NCBI GenBank assembly: GCA_025267735.1
Contig: CM046293.1
Span: 12,734,560 to 12,798,559, forward strand
Origin: Mactra quadrangularis
Lineage: Eukaryota; Mollusca; Bivalvia; Venerida; Mactridae
Direction: 5' to 3'
DNA: 64,000 nucleotides
Below are positions 1-11,500 of the stretch, in pieces. Positions within the stretch are counted from its first letter, which is position 1, and the number at the start of each line of letters is the position of its first letter. The notes beneath the pieces are model-generated. The model saw nothing but the letters and a program-made list of their open reading frames with translations. It did no database searches and was not told the DNA's origin. A program made the translations under genes and the position numbers.

Positions 1-1159
1 TCTATTGTTAACATTTGTGCGTGAATAATATATATATTTTACATAACCGCCTAGTTTAATTTCATAAAAAATATTATCAAAACGAGCCCGTACATACATT
101 TACTTCATTTAGAACCCGGAAGTTTACCTTACCCAAACTAGTTTCATATATAAACAAATACGTCTACAATTATGATTTTGATAATATCAATAGATAATTA
201 TATTGTTATTATATATTTATGTCAACCTCTTCGACCTTGTTTTGTATCGTATAAGCACACGCCTGGTATCATATTACATTTTGTATGTTTTTGTCGTCTA
301 TAAATTGTTAGTTCCAAGCCAAATTGAATATCTAATATAAACAATGGGACATGTTTTATCTTTGTCTTAGGTGACCCAGATCTACAAACGTATGATCCCT
401 TGAACTCACTAATAAACATATCTAACATTAAGTCCTACAATCTTGTTTGAAACAAAACAAACCATGGGATGCATATGGCCAAGCGTAATATTATTCTAAT
501 ATACTGCCGAGTCAAAAAGTAGTACACTAAAATGCCAAAAATATTTGTCTGTGACAGACTTGATTAGAGCATGCCAAATTGGAATTCTGTTAAGCGTCAA
601 CTTAAATTTGTCAAACCTAGGTACCTATTCACAAAAAAACACACAAACCGAAAACAAAAACACAAATGTTTTTTACGGCAAAAATAATGGATTATATATA
701 TTTTTCAACGGAGTAACATCCAAATAATAAGAACAATGGTCTGAATTAAATATTAAATGACTAGTGGTTTTTTACGTTATATATATATTGTATCAATGAC
801 GCGGTTATGATAAATTGCTTACGATGAATAACGTTATGTAAATGCAATAAGGCCATGCCATATCGGAATTTTGTTAAGCGCCCGCGTGCGCGTAGGTTTT
901 AGAGTCCTCAATCAAAATAAAAAAACAAAATGGTAAGTAAAATGTTCCAGAATTCGCTACGGCAATTTAATTCAGGGAAAATGTGTTCAGCCAGGTCATT
1001 CTTCTTCTACCACAAATTAAGATATTCTGTAAACAAAGGCCACTTTTCTATTTTTCCATTTTTGGCCTTTGTTCACAAGTTTGACTGTACCAGGCAACAG
1101 TCCATTGAAATACCTAGCGCCATATTTCAACCATTACTTCAGAAATAAATCATACCTAC
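1..1159 (-). other. Start of gene C intron 1; no further exon seen
   Basis: If the donor at 1159 is used, this is intron. No reading frame here looks like a TNF-domain exon. AT-rich, with short TA runs. Confidence 0.4.
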
Positions 1160-1375
1160 CTGTTCACGTGGACTAGCATCTTGGGTAGATGGTTTGTTCG
1201 TATCACAATTGTTTGAACTGACTGACGTATCAATTGTTTGTAGTGAGCTCACTTTGTATATACAATATCCACAACACGTGAGTACAAATAAACAAGTAAA
1301 CAAACAAACTATACATGTATAATTGAATAATTTATAACAATTACATCCATTGCACTTACAAGCAGAAATCACCAT
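1160..1375 (-). CDS. Probable first exon of a third TNF-like ligand (gene C), partial
   Basis: A 72-codon minus-strand reading frame from an ATG ends at a consensus donor (CAG|GTAGGT), phase 0 as in A and B. It encodes a very Cys-rich N-terminus, one membrane helix (about 18-41) and a short Ser/Thr stalk. C-C-G-Y-C-I-Y-K at the outer end of the helix matches C-A-G-Y-C-Y-H-K of gene A. It lies downstream of gene B on the same strand, as a third tandem member would. No TNF domain is visible because the remaining exons would be left of base 1, so the family call is inference. Confidence 0.55.
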
Positions 1376-2159
1376 GATTTATATTATTTAAGAGTTATTG
1401 TTCTTAAATAAAAAGCAAAAATCCGAGTAGTTTTGTATCATCCCTCAAATGTCGATGAACGTAAACAGTCAATAATTCACATGGAAATATACATGTGATC
1501 CATGTTTTAAATTATGATTATCCATCGAGGTCTGAGTTCAAGGCTTTGATGAAAACCGCAAAAGTTAGAGTTATTGCACTAAAACGGTATCGATATAAAA
1601 TGATTTTAAATCCTGCTAAAAACACCTTGACATTTGTAAAATGAATTGGGTATGAAGATAATTTTCTTTACATTGTGTATTTAGGTTATAATAGTCTATT
1701 TATAATTTAATATTTATAACCAATAAAAGGTATGTTTTCTTTCAAGAGGTTATACCCCTTATACCAAGGCTTACACTATCCTTGGACGGCATGGAAAATA
1801 GACCTTTATCTGGAATATATATTGTTAAGAACACTTCTAGTTAAAGTTTTTTATACATGTATATGAAACTTTCGCTAAAATACTCATATGTTTATGTTGT
1901 TTTTTGCATTTCAACGTGGAAGTACGAGTAGACCGAAACCGAAAGTAGAATTTGGTTTGTCAGTGCTTTTAACAATATGTTTGATAACAACATGCTTAAG
2001 ATGAATAATTGTGATAGTAACAAACATACTCAAAATAACATTATAACGCTCTAAAACAAGTTTGAACCATGTATGCCAATATTTACCAGAAATGAATATA
2101 ATGTATAAAAGACACAATTAACACCCACTCTATTAATAAGGTATATGGAGAAGCCTGCG

Positions 2160-2265
2160 GTCTTGTTGCAGGGTATGTTAGTACTGGATATAGACAAGGG
2201 CGCATGAAAGCTGGGTTTGGTGCTTTGGCCGCAAAAAAATAACCTTAACAATGTTGTCATGTCGT
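2160..2265. repeat. Dispersed repeat shared with 63080-63185
   Basis: About 105 bp beginning near CTTGTTGCAGGGTA and containing TAGTACTGGATATAG; a diverged copy lies at 63080-63185 in the same orientation. The family is unknown to me. Confidence 0.5.
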
Positions 2266-2339
2266 TTAACCCAGTATCAGATACTTCATTGTGGCTAACT
2301 TATTTAATTTATGCTAGTAATATCTAAATCATAGTCCTT

Positions 2340-2585
2340 TTAGTAATTATGTCCTTATTTGATCTTAGTATTTTAAGACAAACTGGCCTATAAATTGCAA
2401 GAAAGACACAATATTAGTCACATAAATGCACTAAAATTGTCTTCACCGTGACATACGGGGTAGTTTTTTTACTACTTGAAACACCACCATTTGTTGTTGT
2501 ATGTCAGTTTGCACTGAACTTGTCTTTATTAAAACACTAATTTCTTACTTCAGAAAATGTTTCCATACAAAAGTTTCCATACGAA
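2340..2585. mobile_element. Worn copy of the TTAA MITE family
   Basis: It matches the family core (CACCGTGACATACGGGGTAG and the TTTGTTGTTGTATGTCAGTTT stretch), but both termini are lost. Confidence 0.6.
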
Positions 2586-3110
2586 CACCTTATTCGGAAC
2601 TCAAACTTGTGGGGTTTTCGTCCGTGCACAGGCGGTACAAACTAAGTTTGGCACACAAATACTGAAAACAGCGAAATAAGGATTATATCCAATCGTTCTT
2701 TGTAAGTCAGTGAAAGTTTGTTTGTACTGAAGTGAAAAAAAACCCAATATTCGAATTCCTGATATAGTATAGTCACTTATCATTGACATGATTACTATAC
2801 CAGCTAGTATATTTATAAAAGGTTGTGGACAATTGCAAAAAGTCGTAAAGTCGAATCTTAACAACGACCCTTGTTATTTCACAGGGATACGTGCACTAGC
2901 TTCATACCAATATCTCCCCGTCTCTTACTTTCTCATAATCTCAACTCAAGAAGATCTAGACCAATGGTTACATCTGAATGACTGAATGATTTAGCGTCTC
3001 AGTCTATAATTATAACGTTCATGTCCGTCAAAGCATCACCGGAAATATCAATGGTGACGATCTGGCAGGCGGAATAGCCCCGCATCAACTCTCTGACATT
3101 AGCAGATATT

Positions 3111-3320
3111 GGTAACAAAAGAAGAAGATCAATGGCCAATCAATTCATTTCGGTACTTGTGTCGTTGCTTATAGAGACCACGGGTGCTTGCATTCTTCGA
3201 GATTTTACGTACTTAACACCTTATAAATACATGTACACTGTGCTGCATATATGGGTAACAAAAATGAACAATGGCCAATCGATTCATTTATGGTACACGT
3301 GTCGTTGCTCATAGAAATCA
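3111..3320. repeat. Two direct copies of a ~70-bp segment, period ~141
   Basis: Both copies contain GGTAACAAAA, CAATGGCCAATC and GTGTCGTTGCT in the same order (3111-3180 and 3252-3320). This is a local duplication. Confidence 0.6.
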
Positions 3321-3735
3321 AGCGCAAAGATCATTCGTTCATGGTATAATTTATTTATGTGAAATGCATAATGCTTAAAACAGTAGGAAATCTTTTTAAC
3401 CACAATTTTCCACACGCGTTTCCTGGCTTGTATAGATTACATGCGGTTTATAGCTGATAACCTCCGATTTTTCATGTGACACAACTGTATTGACATAATC
3501 ATGTTTTTCAAACACTTGCACTTTGAGATATACAATATTACGAACCGTTCAAATATAGATCATGCTTATTCATTCGTTAGTTGGAGCATCACCATTGAAC
3601 TACAGACTAAAGTGAGAGGTTTGGCAATTTTCAATTTAGAATCTATAAAAATGTAAGGTCATTATACGGTGACCAGCTTACCTCATATAGCTTTGTTAGA
3701 CCTTTGTCTTCAACCGATACCTTCCACAGACCGAC

Positions 3736-4021
3736 ATAGTCGGATCCAGCGGGGGGGTCAGGGGGGTCCGGACCCCCCCCCCCCTTAGAATTTGGAAAAT
3801 GTACCTGTCCATTAGTGTATTTCTTGCCTGTAAGTCAATTTAAAGTAGCATGAAGCATTTTCTTCTGGTGCTTGACATAGATTTGATGGTTATGTAGTTT
3901 TTATTATCAATATGTTGCATATTTTCTGCAAAATGTGTATGTGGTTGTGGTTCGAGGTTCGGACCCCCCCTAGAAAAGTTCGGACCCCCCCCCCCCCGGA
4001 AAAAATCCTGGATCCGCCCCT
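3736..4021. mobile_element. Non-autonomous DNA transposon with GGATCCAG ends and G/C runs
   Basis: Inverted ends CGGATCCAG (3741-3749) and CTGGATCCG (4008-4016) enclose runs of G or C. GACCGAC lies immediately outside both ends (3729-3735 and 4022-4028) as a likely target duplication. The short duplication would fit a hAT-like element. The internal reading frame is a shadow. Confidence 0.6.
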
Positions 4022-4384
4022 GACCGACTAGTTTTCCATATACCTTATCTATGATGGAACTTGGCATTAATTACAAGTTTTTATCGTGTGGTATAATACT
4101 CTCGGGTACTGTTTGAACCAGCAACCCCTCGAGACACTAGATTTGCAATCCTGAGAGTAGCCTACTCTAAAACAGGTACTCGTGTATTTTTTGACGCAGC
4201 ATTTGTAGCCAATCACATTTTACCATTTGAAAATATGCTTGGGGAATAATAAGTCTTTATTTAAAATCATGATATTTTTATTAGATGAAGATAACACATT
4301 AAGATAACAACGTTTTATAAACAATGTGGTTTCACAATAACAATAAAAATAATTATCAACAAATGAATCACATCAAACACGGTT

Positions 4385-4499
4385 ATAATGATGTTGATGG
4401 CGTTTATGTTGATGATGATGTTGATAATGATGATATTGGTAATGATGATGATGATGATGACCTTTATGTTGATGATGGTGATGATGATGATGGTGGTGG

Positions 4500-4534
<35 letters not shown>

Positions 4535-4541
4535 GCGGTGG

Positions 4542-4573
<32 letters not shown>

Positions 4574-4665
4574 GCGGTGGTGATGATTATGATGATGGTG
4601 ATGATGGTGATGATTATGATGATGGTGATGATGATGATGATGATGGTAATGATGATTTACATCCT
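4385..4665. repeat. GAT trinucleotide microsatellite
   Basis: Imperfect (GAT)n with GGT interruptions over about 280 bp. It can be read as poly-Asp or poly-Met but has no gene context, so I do not treat it as coding. Confidence 0.85.
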
Positions 4666-4819
4666 AATCCAATAGATTAACAAAAGATTAGAATGGTGAA
4701 CATTTAAAACCTGTTTTAATGTTACTTCAAAGTTGATCACACCTTCTAATAGATGAAATCTACTTCCTGATGAGCATGTGGAGAACTTATAATCCACTGA
4801 CAACAGACAATCATCTAGA

Positions 4820-4936
4820 GACTAACAGCCTTGTTCATGGTAGATATGTTCACAAAGGTTTATATAACTATCATGTAGACTAACAGCCTTATTCATGGTA
4901 GATATGTTCACAAAGGTTTATATAACTATCATGTAG
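4820..4936. repeat. Tandem duplication, two copies of 58 bp
   Basis: AGACTAACAGCCTT and TCATGGTAGATATG recur at a 58-bp step with about one mismatch, which indicates a recent duplication just past the gene B 3' end. Confidence 0.75.
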
Positions 4937-4995
4937 CCATTTACATTCATATGTTAATGAACAGAATGTTCATACAAAAACCTTCATATAACGTA

Positions 4996-5001
4996 TTTAT
5001 T
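4996..5001 (-). terminator. Candidate polyadenylation signal of gene B
   Basis: AATAAA on the minus strand, about 275 bases past the gene B stop. This is the first canonical hexamer I noticed, but not the only possible one. Confidence 0.4.
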
Positions 5002-5276
5002 AAGTATTAAGATCGTACATGTATTGTATTAATAAACTGTACATGTATACAGCAGTATGACTTTTTTTAAAACAGTCACATATGTGCACGTGTTCTGTAT
5101 AAAAGTAGTTACACTATTTTAAATAAAATGATCATAAAATCATTGTTGAAACAATATGACCACTTTATCAATGTTTTGAACTAAATGATAACTTCATTCG
5201 AAGTTTTGAATAAAATGATCATTTTAGCAAAATTTTGTATTAATAATCATTTAAAACATTGTCTTAAATAATATGA

Positions 5277-5531
5277 TCACCTTAAAAGGATTGCACCAAA
5301 ATAAGTGTTTACTTTTAAGAGATTCAGTTTCTGATTAACATCCCCAAGTTCAATTCTTATATAATCATTCTTCTGTAGATAGAATAAACTCATTAAAGAG
5401 CATGTGTTTTTCTCAGGTTCAATCATCCTTGGTGTAAGACCTCTACAGCAGGAGTAGGACGTCTGTATTTCAGTTTGTCGTCTGTGGACAAGTTTTACTT
5501 CTTGATTTACAATTTTGTCATCAAATGAAAC
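5277..5531 (-). CDS. Gene B exon 5: C-terminal TNF domain and stop
   Basis: Residues 272-355 and TGA. The order matches TNF ligands: V-S-F-D strand, H-R-R-Q loop, paired cysteines, S-L-M-S-L-F-Y-L strand, Y-I-R-I-E-L strand, T-Y-F-G-A-I-L-L. There is no tail beyond the domain, unlike gene A. Confidence 0.88.
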   Translation of the reverse strand, partial: VSFDDKIVNQEVKLVHRRQTEIQTSYSCCRGLTPRMIEPEKNTCSLMSLFYLQKNDYIRIELGDVNQKLNLLKVNTYFGAILLR

Positions 5532-8500
5532 CTGAAAGATGACAAGAATGAAGTGGTGTTTTTTTTACTAACGAAAGACAATTGATTACTCCCAACTTAA
5601 GTATTTAGAAATATACTCGTAATGAATAGCGTAGACGACCGGTACGGTTACAAGTCAAAAACACTAAATATTATAGGTTATTATACATTTTACTGTACAA
5701 TACGGATATATATTTGGACAAGTACATAGCTTGAAAAGTCATATTGGACGAGCCAATAGGCGAGTCCAAATATATACCGTATTGTACAGCAAAATGTATA
5801 ATAACCTTTTTATTATATATCTTTAGTTTATTTTGAAATAATCATTATCGCTATCATTCCTAATTAAGCAATCCCAGCCATTCTTGTCACATCGTTTAGT
5901 GCACATGTACCCAACCGTCCAATATGAAAATAATACGGGAATATATTGGACGGTCGCGTGGTACAAATGTAGATTGTTGATTGGTTAGATTTAATAGATA
6001 TATAATAAATAAGCGTATGAGATATATTACTAAATTGTAAGTTTTTTACTTAACTTCAATAAGGTGTTAATGTCTCCATTATAACTTATTCTTTTTCACA
6101 TATTTATATATATGGGTAATCAAGGCTTTACTTCTCCGGATGGAAGCAACATTTTACATTATAGAGGAATAAATTCATGGGTAGATTTAAAAACACACAC
6201 TTAATGTAGATTTTGCTTCGTTGTCACAAATGTCTCAAAATCAATATTTGCTACAAACTTTTGTTAATTTAATGTAGTCTTCATTACCTGTACGTATATG
6301 AGATAGTTTCCACTTTTCTTGGCTACAAATCTTCCATCAGACTTTAATGGTTTAAATGGACTAGATTTTTCCTTCCAACCTTCAGCTAGTTGAAATATCT
6401 TTAGATGATAATCTGTAAGAGATATCATCACCAATTAGGGACTTTAGCCAGTTATGTCCCCTTGTATACTCTTCAAATAGGTAGGCCCAATTAGTTGGAT
6501 TACTCGGATTTTACCCTTACTTTTCAATGTCAATTTGTCAAAATTAATCATTGATAACTTTTTTGTTAATCATTTATTTTATTTTTCTTGAAATTCAAGC
6601 TAAGTATTTTAAGGGTAAAGAACTATCTAAATTTCACCACTTCTGTTAATATCTTCATTAACAAGAAAGATATTGGATGAAATATTTTGTTACCCTTACA
6701 TAGGACTTCAATGATAAAATCCTAGGATTCCAACTGTTAGGACCTACTTACCAAGTGGATTGTTTCAGATTTTATCAGGGGAAGATAACTGACAAAAGAC
6801 CCTTATTTAATATGCATGATATAGTTGTTATTAAAGCTTTTATTATAGTATTACATAATAGCAAATATTTTCTATGAAATAAGTTATTTCTGCGATAGAT
6901 ACGTGATGCCAGCACAAATCCCCACCCAGCAAGTATTGGGTTGTATCTCAATGATTAGGTTATAAATGCGGGTTCAGAATAGGGAGGTTTTAGCATAGTT
7001 AAATGTTACACTATTTTCTCTAGATCTGATTTTGTTAGAAAATACAGATAATATTTTGGAAGAGATGTCTAATATAACTTTATTTAGATTTTGTAATAAG
7101 CAACAGTTAAATGATTGAAAAAATCAGTTGTCCTGTATATATATATGTCTATTACTGAGTGGTGATTTAGTAAGATTTCAAGTAATGGTATTTTATAGTT
7201 TAAGTTTCATGATTATGAACGTTCACCGACTTTACAGCTATTTCCCCTAGTCATAGGGCTATCGGTATCTTTCTATCAATATTCCTGGGGAGTCTTTTAC
7301 TCCGCTAATACAGTCAACAAATTGGCACAACGGAATTATACCGCCCTCGCAGGTACCCATTTACACCTGGGTGGAGTGAAGCAATCGTAGGTTAATTTCT
7401 CACTCAAGGAAATTAGCTTAGCTTCTGGTAGGGTTCTAACCCAGGACATCTCGTTCTCTAAGCGCGCGTCTTACATGTACCACTGAAATACTGCTCCAAC
7501 GTTGTAACTTGATATCAACCATTAATTCAAAGTATATCATATTACCTGTAGAGAGAAAGTCACCGTCTGAAGATATAAGTCCACCATAACTATCGTCGTA
7601 TTTGGAAGCATCTACAATATAAAATAAATGGTTTATAATCTATTGCAATTGACACTTATTCACTAATTATCTTTGCAAACCCTATGGAAACAATCCTGCA
7701 GCGAGCCTAGCAATCCTTACGGGACACATCTAGTTTAGCGGATCCCGGAAGTAAATATAAATATGCATGCGCAGCGTTCTGTTTCTATGAGCAGACGCGC
7801 GAAGATAAATGCGGCTAATTTTCTGTTATTATGGGGGCTGCCGCCCCCACACCCCGCCGATATTTAAAATGGATAATAAAAAAGCATTTTTAAAAAGTTA
7901 TTATTTAATAATTCATTTAAATAATGAATAAAAAACTGCATCGGTCAAACAAAAATGCGTCCAAAATTTGTAAACAACGCAACGTCCGAGCATGCGCAAT
8001 AGCGGGGTCCGCTAAACTAGATTCTATCCATCCTTACAATATCGCGGTTGTTTCACTACCACCATCATCGGTAACCCTGGGTATGATTTGTCAATCTGTG
8101 ATGCTTTTGACAAAAAGTCTTACAAAAAAAATCTTTGATAGTCAAAAGCAAGAAACATTAATAATACGCTATTTTTTATGGCTTATCAATTCTAAATATT
8201 ATAGAATTGTGTATACCTTTTAATATCATATCATAGTTATGCTTATTATCCGTCTGACTTTGAAGTGCTAATTATTTGAAACTGACTTACAAAGATTTTT
8301 TTCGTAAGAATTTTTGTGAAAAGCACCACTGCGCCGTGTGTTAACAGTTGGTGTGTGACTCGATGATTGGGAAAGTTAACGTCAAGAGTCGACTGAATAA
8401 TGTTAGTAGTAGTGGACTTAAAAAACCTTGCTTTAACTTTAACTTTGATAGTATTTTTTATACTGTGGGTTTCCGACAATGGCGACAATCTGTTATTGTG

Positions 8501-11500
8501 TATTTTCTTTTTCTTTTTAAATATGGTACACACCCTTCACTGTACGTTCTAGTTCTGTTTATATCCCTCGGGTACAACTATACATGTATTACCTTGGCAC
8601 CCATATACAAATTACATGGTGTAACAATTCTCTTATTTTAAAAAAAAGTTAAAGCTTGATAGTAAAGAAAAAAACTAGAAAAAAACCCATATAAATTGTC
8701 CATGATAAGGACTTAACCTTATACAACAAAAAGGTGACTTTAAAAAAATAGTGATATTAAGTGACTACATACTCAGGTTTTGGCTATGACTGTAGGATGG
8801 AAAATATTTTTTATAAAATTCTGGTTTAAATACTTGTTCATAGTGACCAGCTAAAGTCTGAAAAAGAAACAAAATAAAATATTTAAACTGAAGGCAATTT
8901 TGAAAGAAATCGACTCATCAAAAGTTTTTATGCATTTTCAGTGTTTGGGTTTGAATATTTTAACAGCGGTCATTTCCCAACTTTGCATTTATTCATCAAG
9001 TACCCTAAACTTTCAAACCCAAAGAACAAATTTAAAATAAAATACTGAACTATTATCAAATGAATTACAATGTTAAGTTACTTCAAAGTAAGTCATACAT
9101 CACATGTTTTGGTAACTTCACTTCATCTAATGCCTCAGTCCCATAAAATCGTGGCTTTTTACGGACCTGTACGTGCAAACAGTCGTAGGCCGTGGGATGC
9201 CTTGCGTTTCAAGGTGACGGTACACGCATGGTACAAAACAACACACTCATACGGAGCCGTAGCTGGAAGGTATACGTGTTTAATCCTTACTCTGCCACGA
9301 TTTTGTTCACGATTTGACTCTGAAACTGATACGTGTATCCTGGGCTCATCTCCCAAACACTGGTTAAAACGTAACAGACCGTACGAGTACGCAAGAGTTC
9401 GTACGGGTCCTTGCGGAGCTTGATCGCACGGCGCCCGTACGGTGCCCTCACGGCTATTTTTATGTTTATGGGACTGTAGCTTGACTGATTTAATATATGC
9501 AAACTATATTTAAACTTGTATTTGAATTGTCTCATGTCAATTTTTAAGGCTGTATCAGCCAAAACGTATTTTAATATAACATTTAACTATACTTGCCTTA
9601 GGACATTTACATTTATTATGTCTTTTTGCTCTCTTGGTTCTACTGAGTACTTTGACGTCATCGATGACGTCATTATTATCATCATCGTCGTCGTCATCAT
9701 CATCATCATCATCATCGTTATCATTATATGACCGGTTAACATCAGTCTAGAAAATAAAACATGTAATGTCTTAGATAAAGACATAGTTTATATATTTTTA
9801 TGTTTAAATATGTATGTATGTTATATAGACAACAGTACTATGTACTGACATGTTGTTGAAATATACTGTATATAAAAAAGATAGACTTTCCAAAGAAGAA
9901 ACAACATTATTAGCCCCATTGCCGGGTTGAGGAATAGTGAGGTCGATCAACACGACAGTTAGAATTACAGTCCAGTGTTAGAAAAGGGTTTTCTCATTGA
10001 AAAAAGAATGACTTAAAGACGCAAAGCTTGTTTGAGTCAGGTTCTAGTCTGGATCTGTATATAATATATCTATGGAATGGGCGGTACCCAGGTAATAATC
10101 TTTTCTAAGCAAACTTTAAATGACAGTTTCACTTTGGCATTCATTGTACTACTTGCATGGATAAAAGTGCATGGATATTTATATCTTTTTCTTATTCACG
10201 GTAGTCAGGTAAACTATTATGGCTTATACAGTACCCTTAAAAAGTTTGGAGACATTTTCACTTTGTAAGCCTACTGAATAGCTTTTATCTAAAAGATGAC
10301 GACTGTTTATTTTGAAATGCTTTGTAGTTTTGATTTATTTTTTGGTTATCATAATTATTGTATCCTAGACTACAAAAATATCATTAACGATTTGTTATGG
10401 AAATAATTACAATATATAATCATAGATTTGGAGGTTTTAGGATATCAGATGCTAAAGTTTATAGATATGTTGCATTCCTGAAATTTGTTTCCATTTTATC
10501 ATAAAGCATACTTAAATACATTTAAAACAATGATTCAACAAACAAAAATCATCAAAAATAAGTAAATTTTTTCTGTCTTCAAACTTTTGGTGGTTACTGT
10601 ACATGTACATTTACACACGCATTAATAATCTGAGAATAAATATGGAAGTAAATTTCATTGGTTCCTTATTTTGCAAACGATTTCATTTTCATCGAATATT
10701 CAAACAACTTCTAAGAAGTTTACACCAACGTTTCTTAGTTTCCGAAAAGCGTTTTGTTTAAAAGATATAATACACCTAACTTCCTCTTTCACAATGAGAT
10801 TATACAAGTAATATTTACGACAGGTAGTAAATCATACAAGGTTTACTGATTTAAATAATTTTGTAGTGATTGTAATAAGATGTCCCAAAGTTAACGATAA
10901 ATAAAAGTCTTCGTATTGTTAATAAATGTATACAGTGAAATTCTAACTTAGCCGTAACCAAATCATGCTGTTGCTGACAATTGTCTCTAAGTCACTAAGG
11001 CTTAATTTGAGAAAAAAAGTTTTATTTTATTAAGACCACTCGACGACTAAAAGCATCGATTTTGATTGTCTTGATATTCCTAAAAGTGGAACAGAACTCT
11101 ATAATTAGGTCAAAACTTTGTACAATACCGACAAATTGTTTGTTGGCAATAAACTGAGTCTACATGTTTGACAATACAATATTTTGATAATAAGATTAGA
11201 ATATCTTCAATTAATGTTTAAAGGGAGGCAACAAGTAATGAACTTTGTCTGTGCCGTATATTGAAATAAAAATACAGGGTCTGCATAAAATCTTGCTTGT
11301 GGACTCATACTTGTACCAACTATAAAATATATTTTGTTCAACATATACTCTCCTTTGCATCCCTCAAAATTTCACTCTTTCACTTTCTCATGGGCGTAGT
11401 CCATTTGCTGAGCTGCGAGGGGAGCGTACTCAACAAACAACATATCGACATTTCACCATTTATATTGCCTAAACTTGGTTTTAGATTAATCATCTATGGT

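Larger units (their letters stand above)
1376..4995. other. Spacer between gene B and gene C
   Basis: No gene seen. It holds a worn TTAA-MITE copy (about 2340-2585), an approximately 105-bp repeat shared with 63080-63185 (2160-2265), a 70-bp direct repeat (3111-3180 and 3252-3320), a GC-rich transposon and a GAT microsatellite. Confidence 0.5.

Noticed and set aside
222..428. Possible second exon of gene C
   Set aside because: The frame shows no TNF-domain strand pattern and no convincing acceptor upstream on the minus strand.
4324..4680. 118-codon Asp-rich open frame
   Set aside because: It is a GAT microsatellite; both overlapping frames are open for the same trivial reason and there is no splice or start context.
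9070..9423. 117-codon open frame and antisense partner
   Set aside because: Both lie in the 349-bp transposon. Its second copy at 39529 does not keep the same frame intact, so this is composition, not coding.
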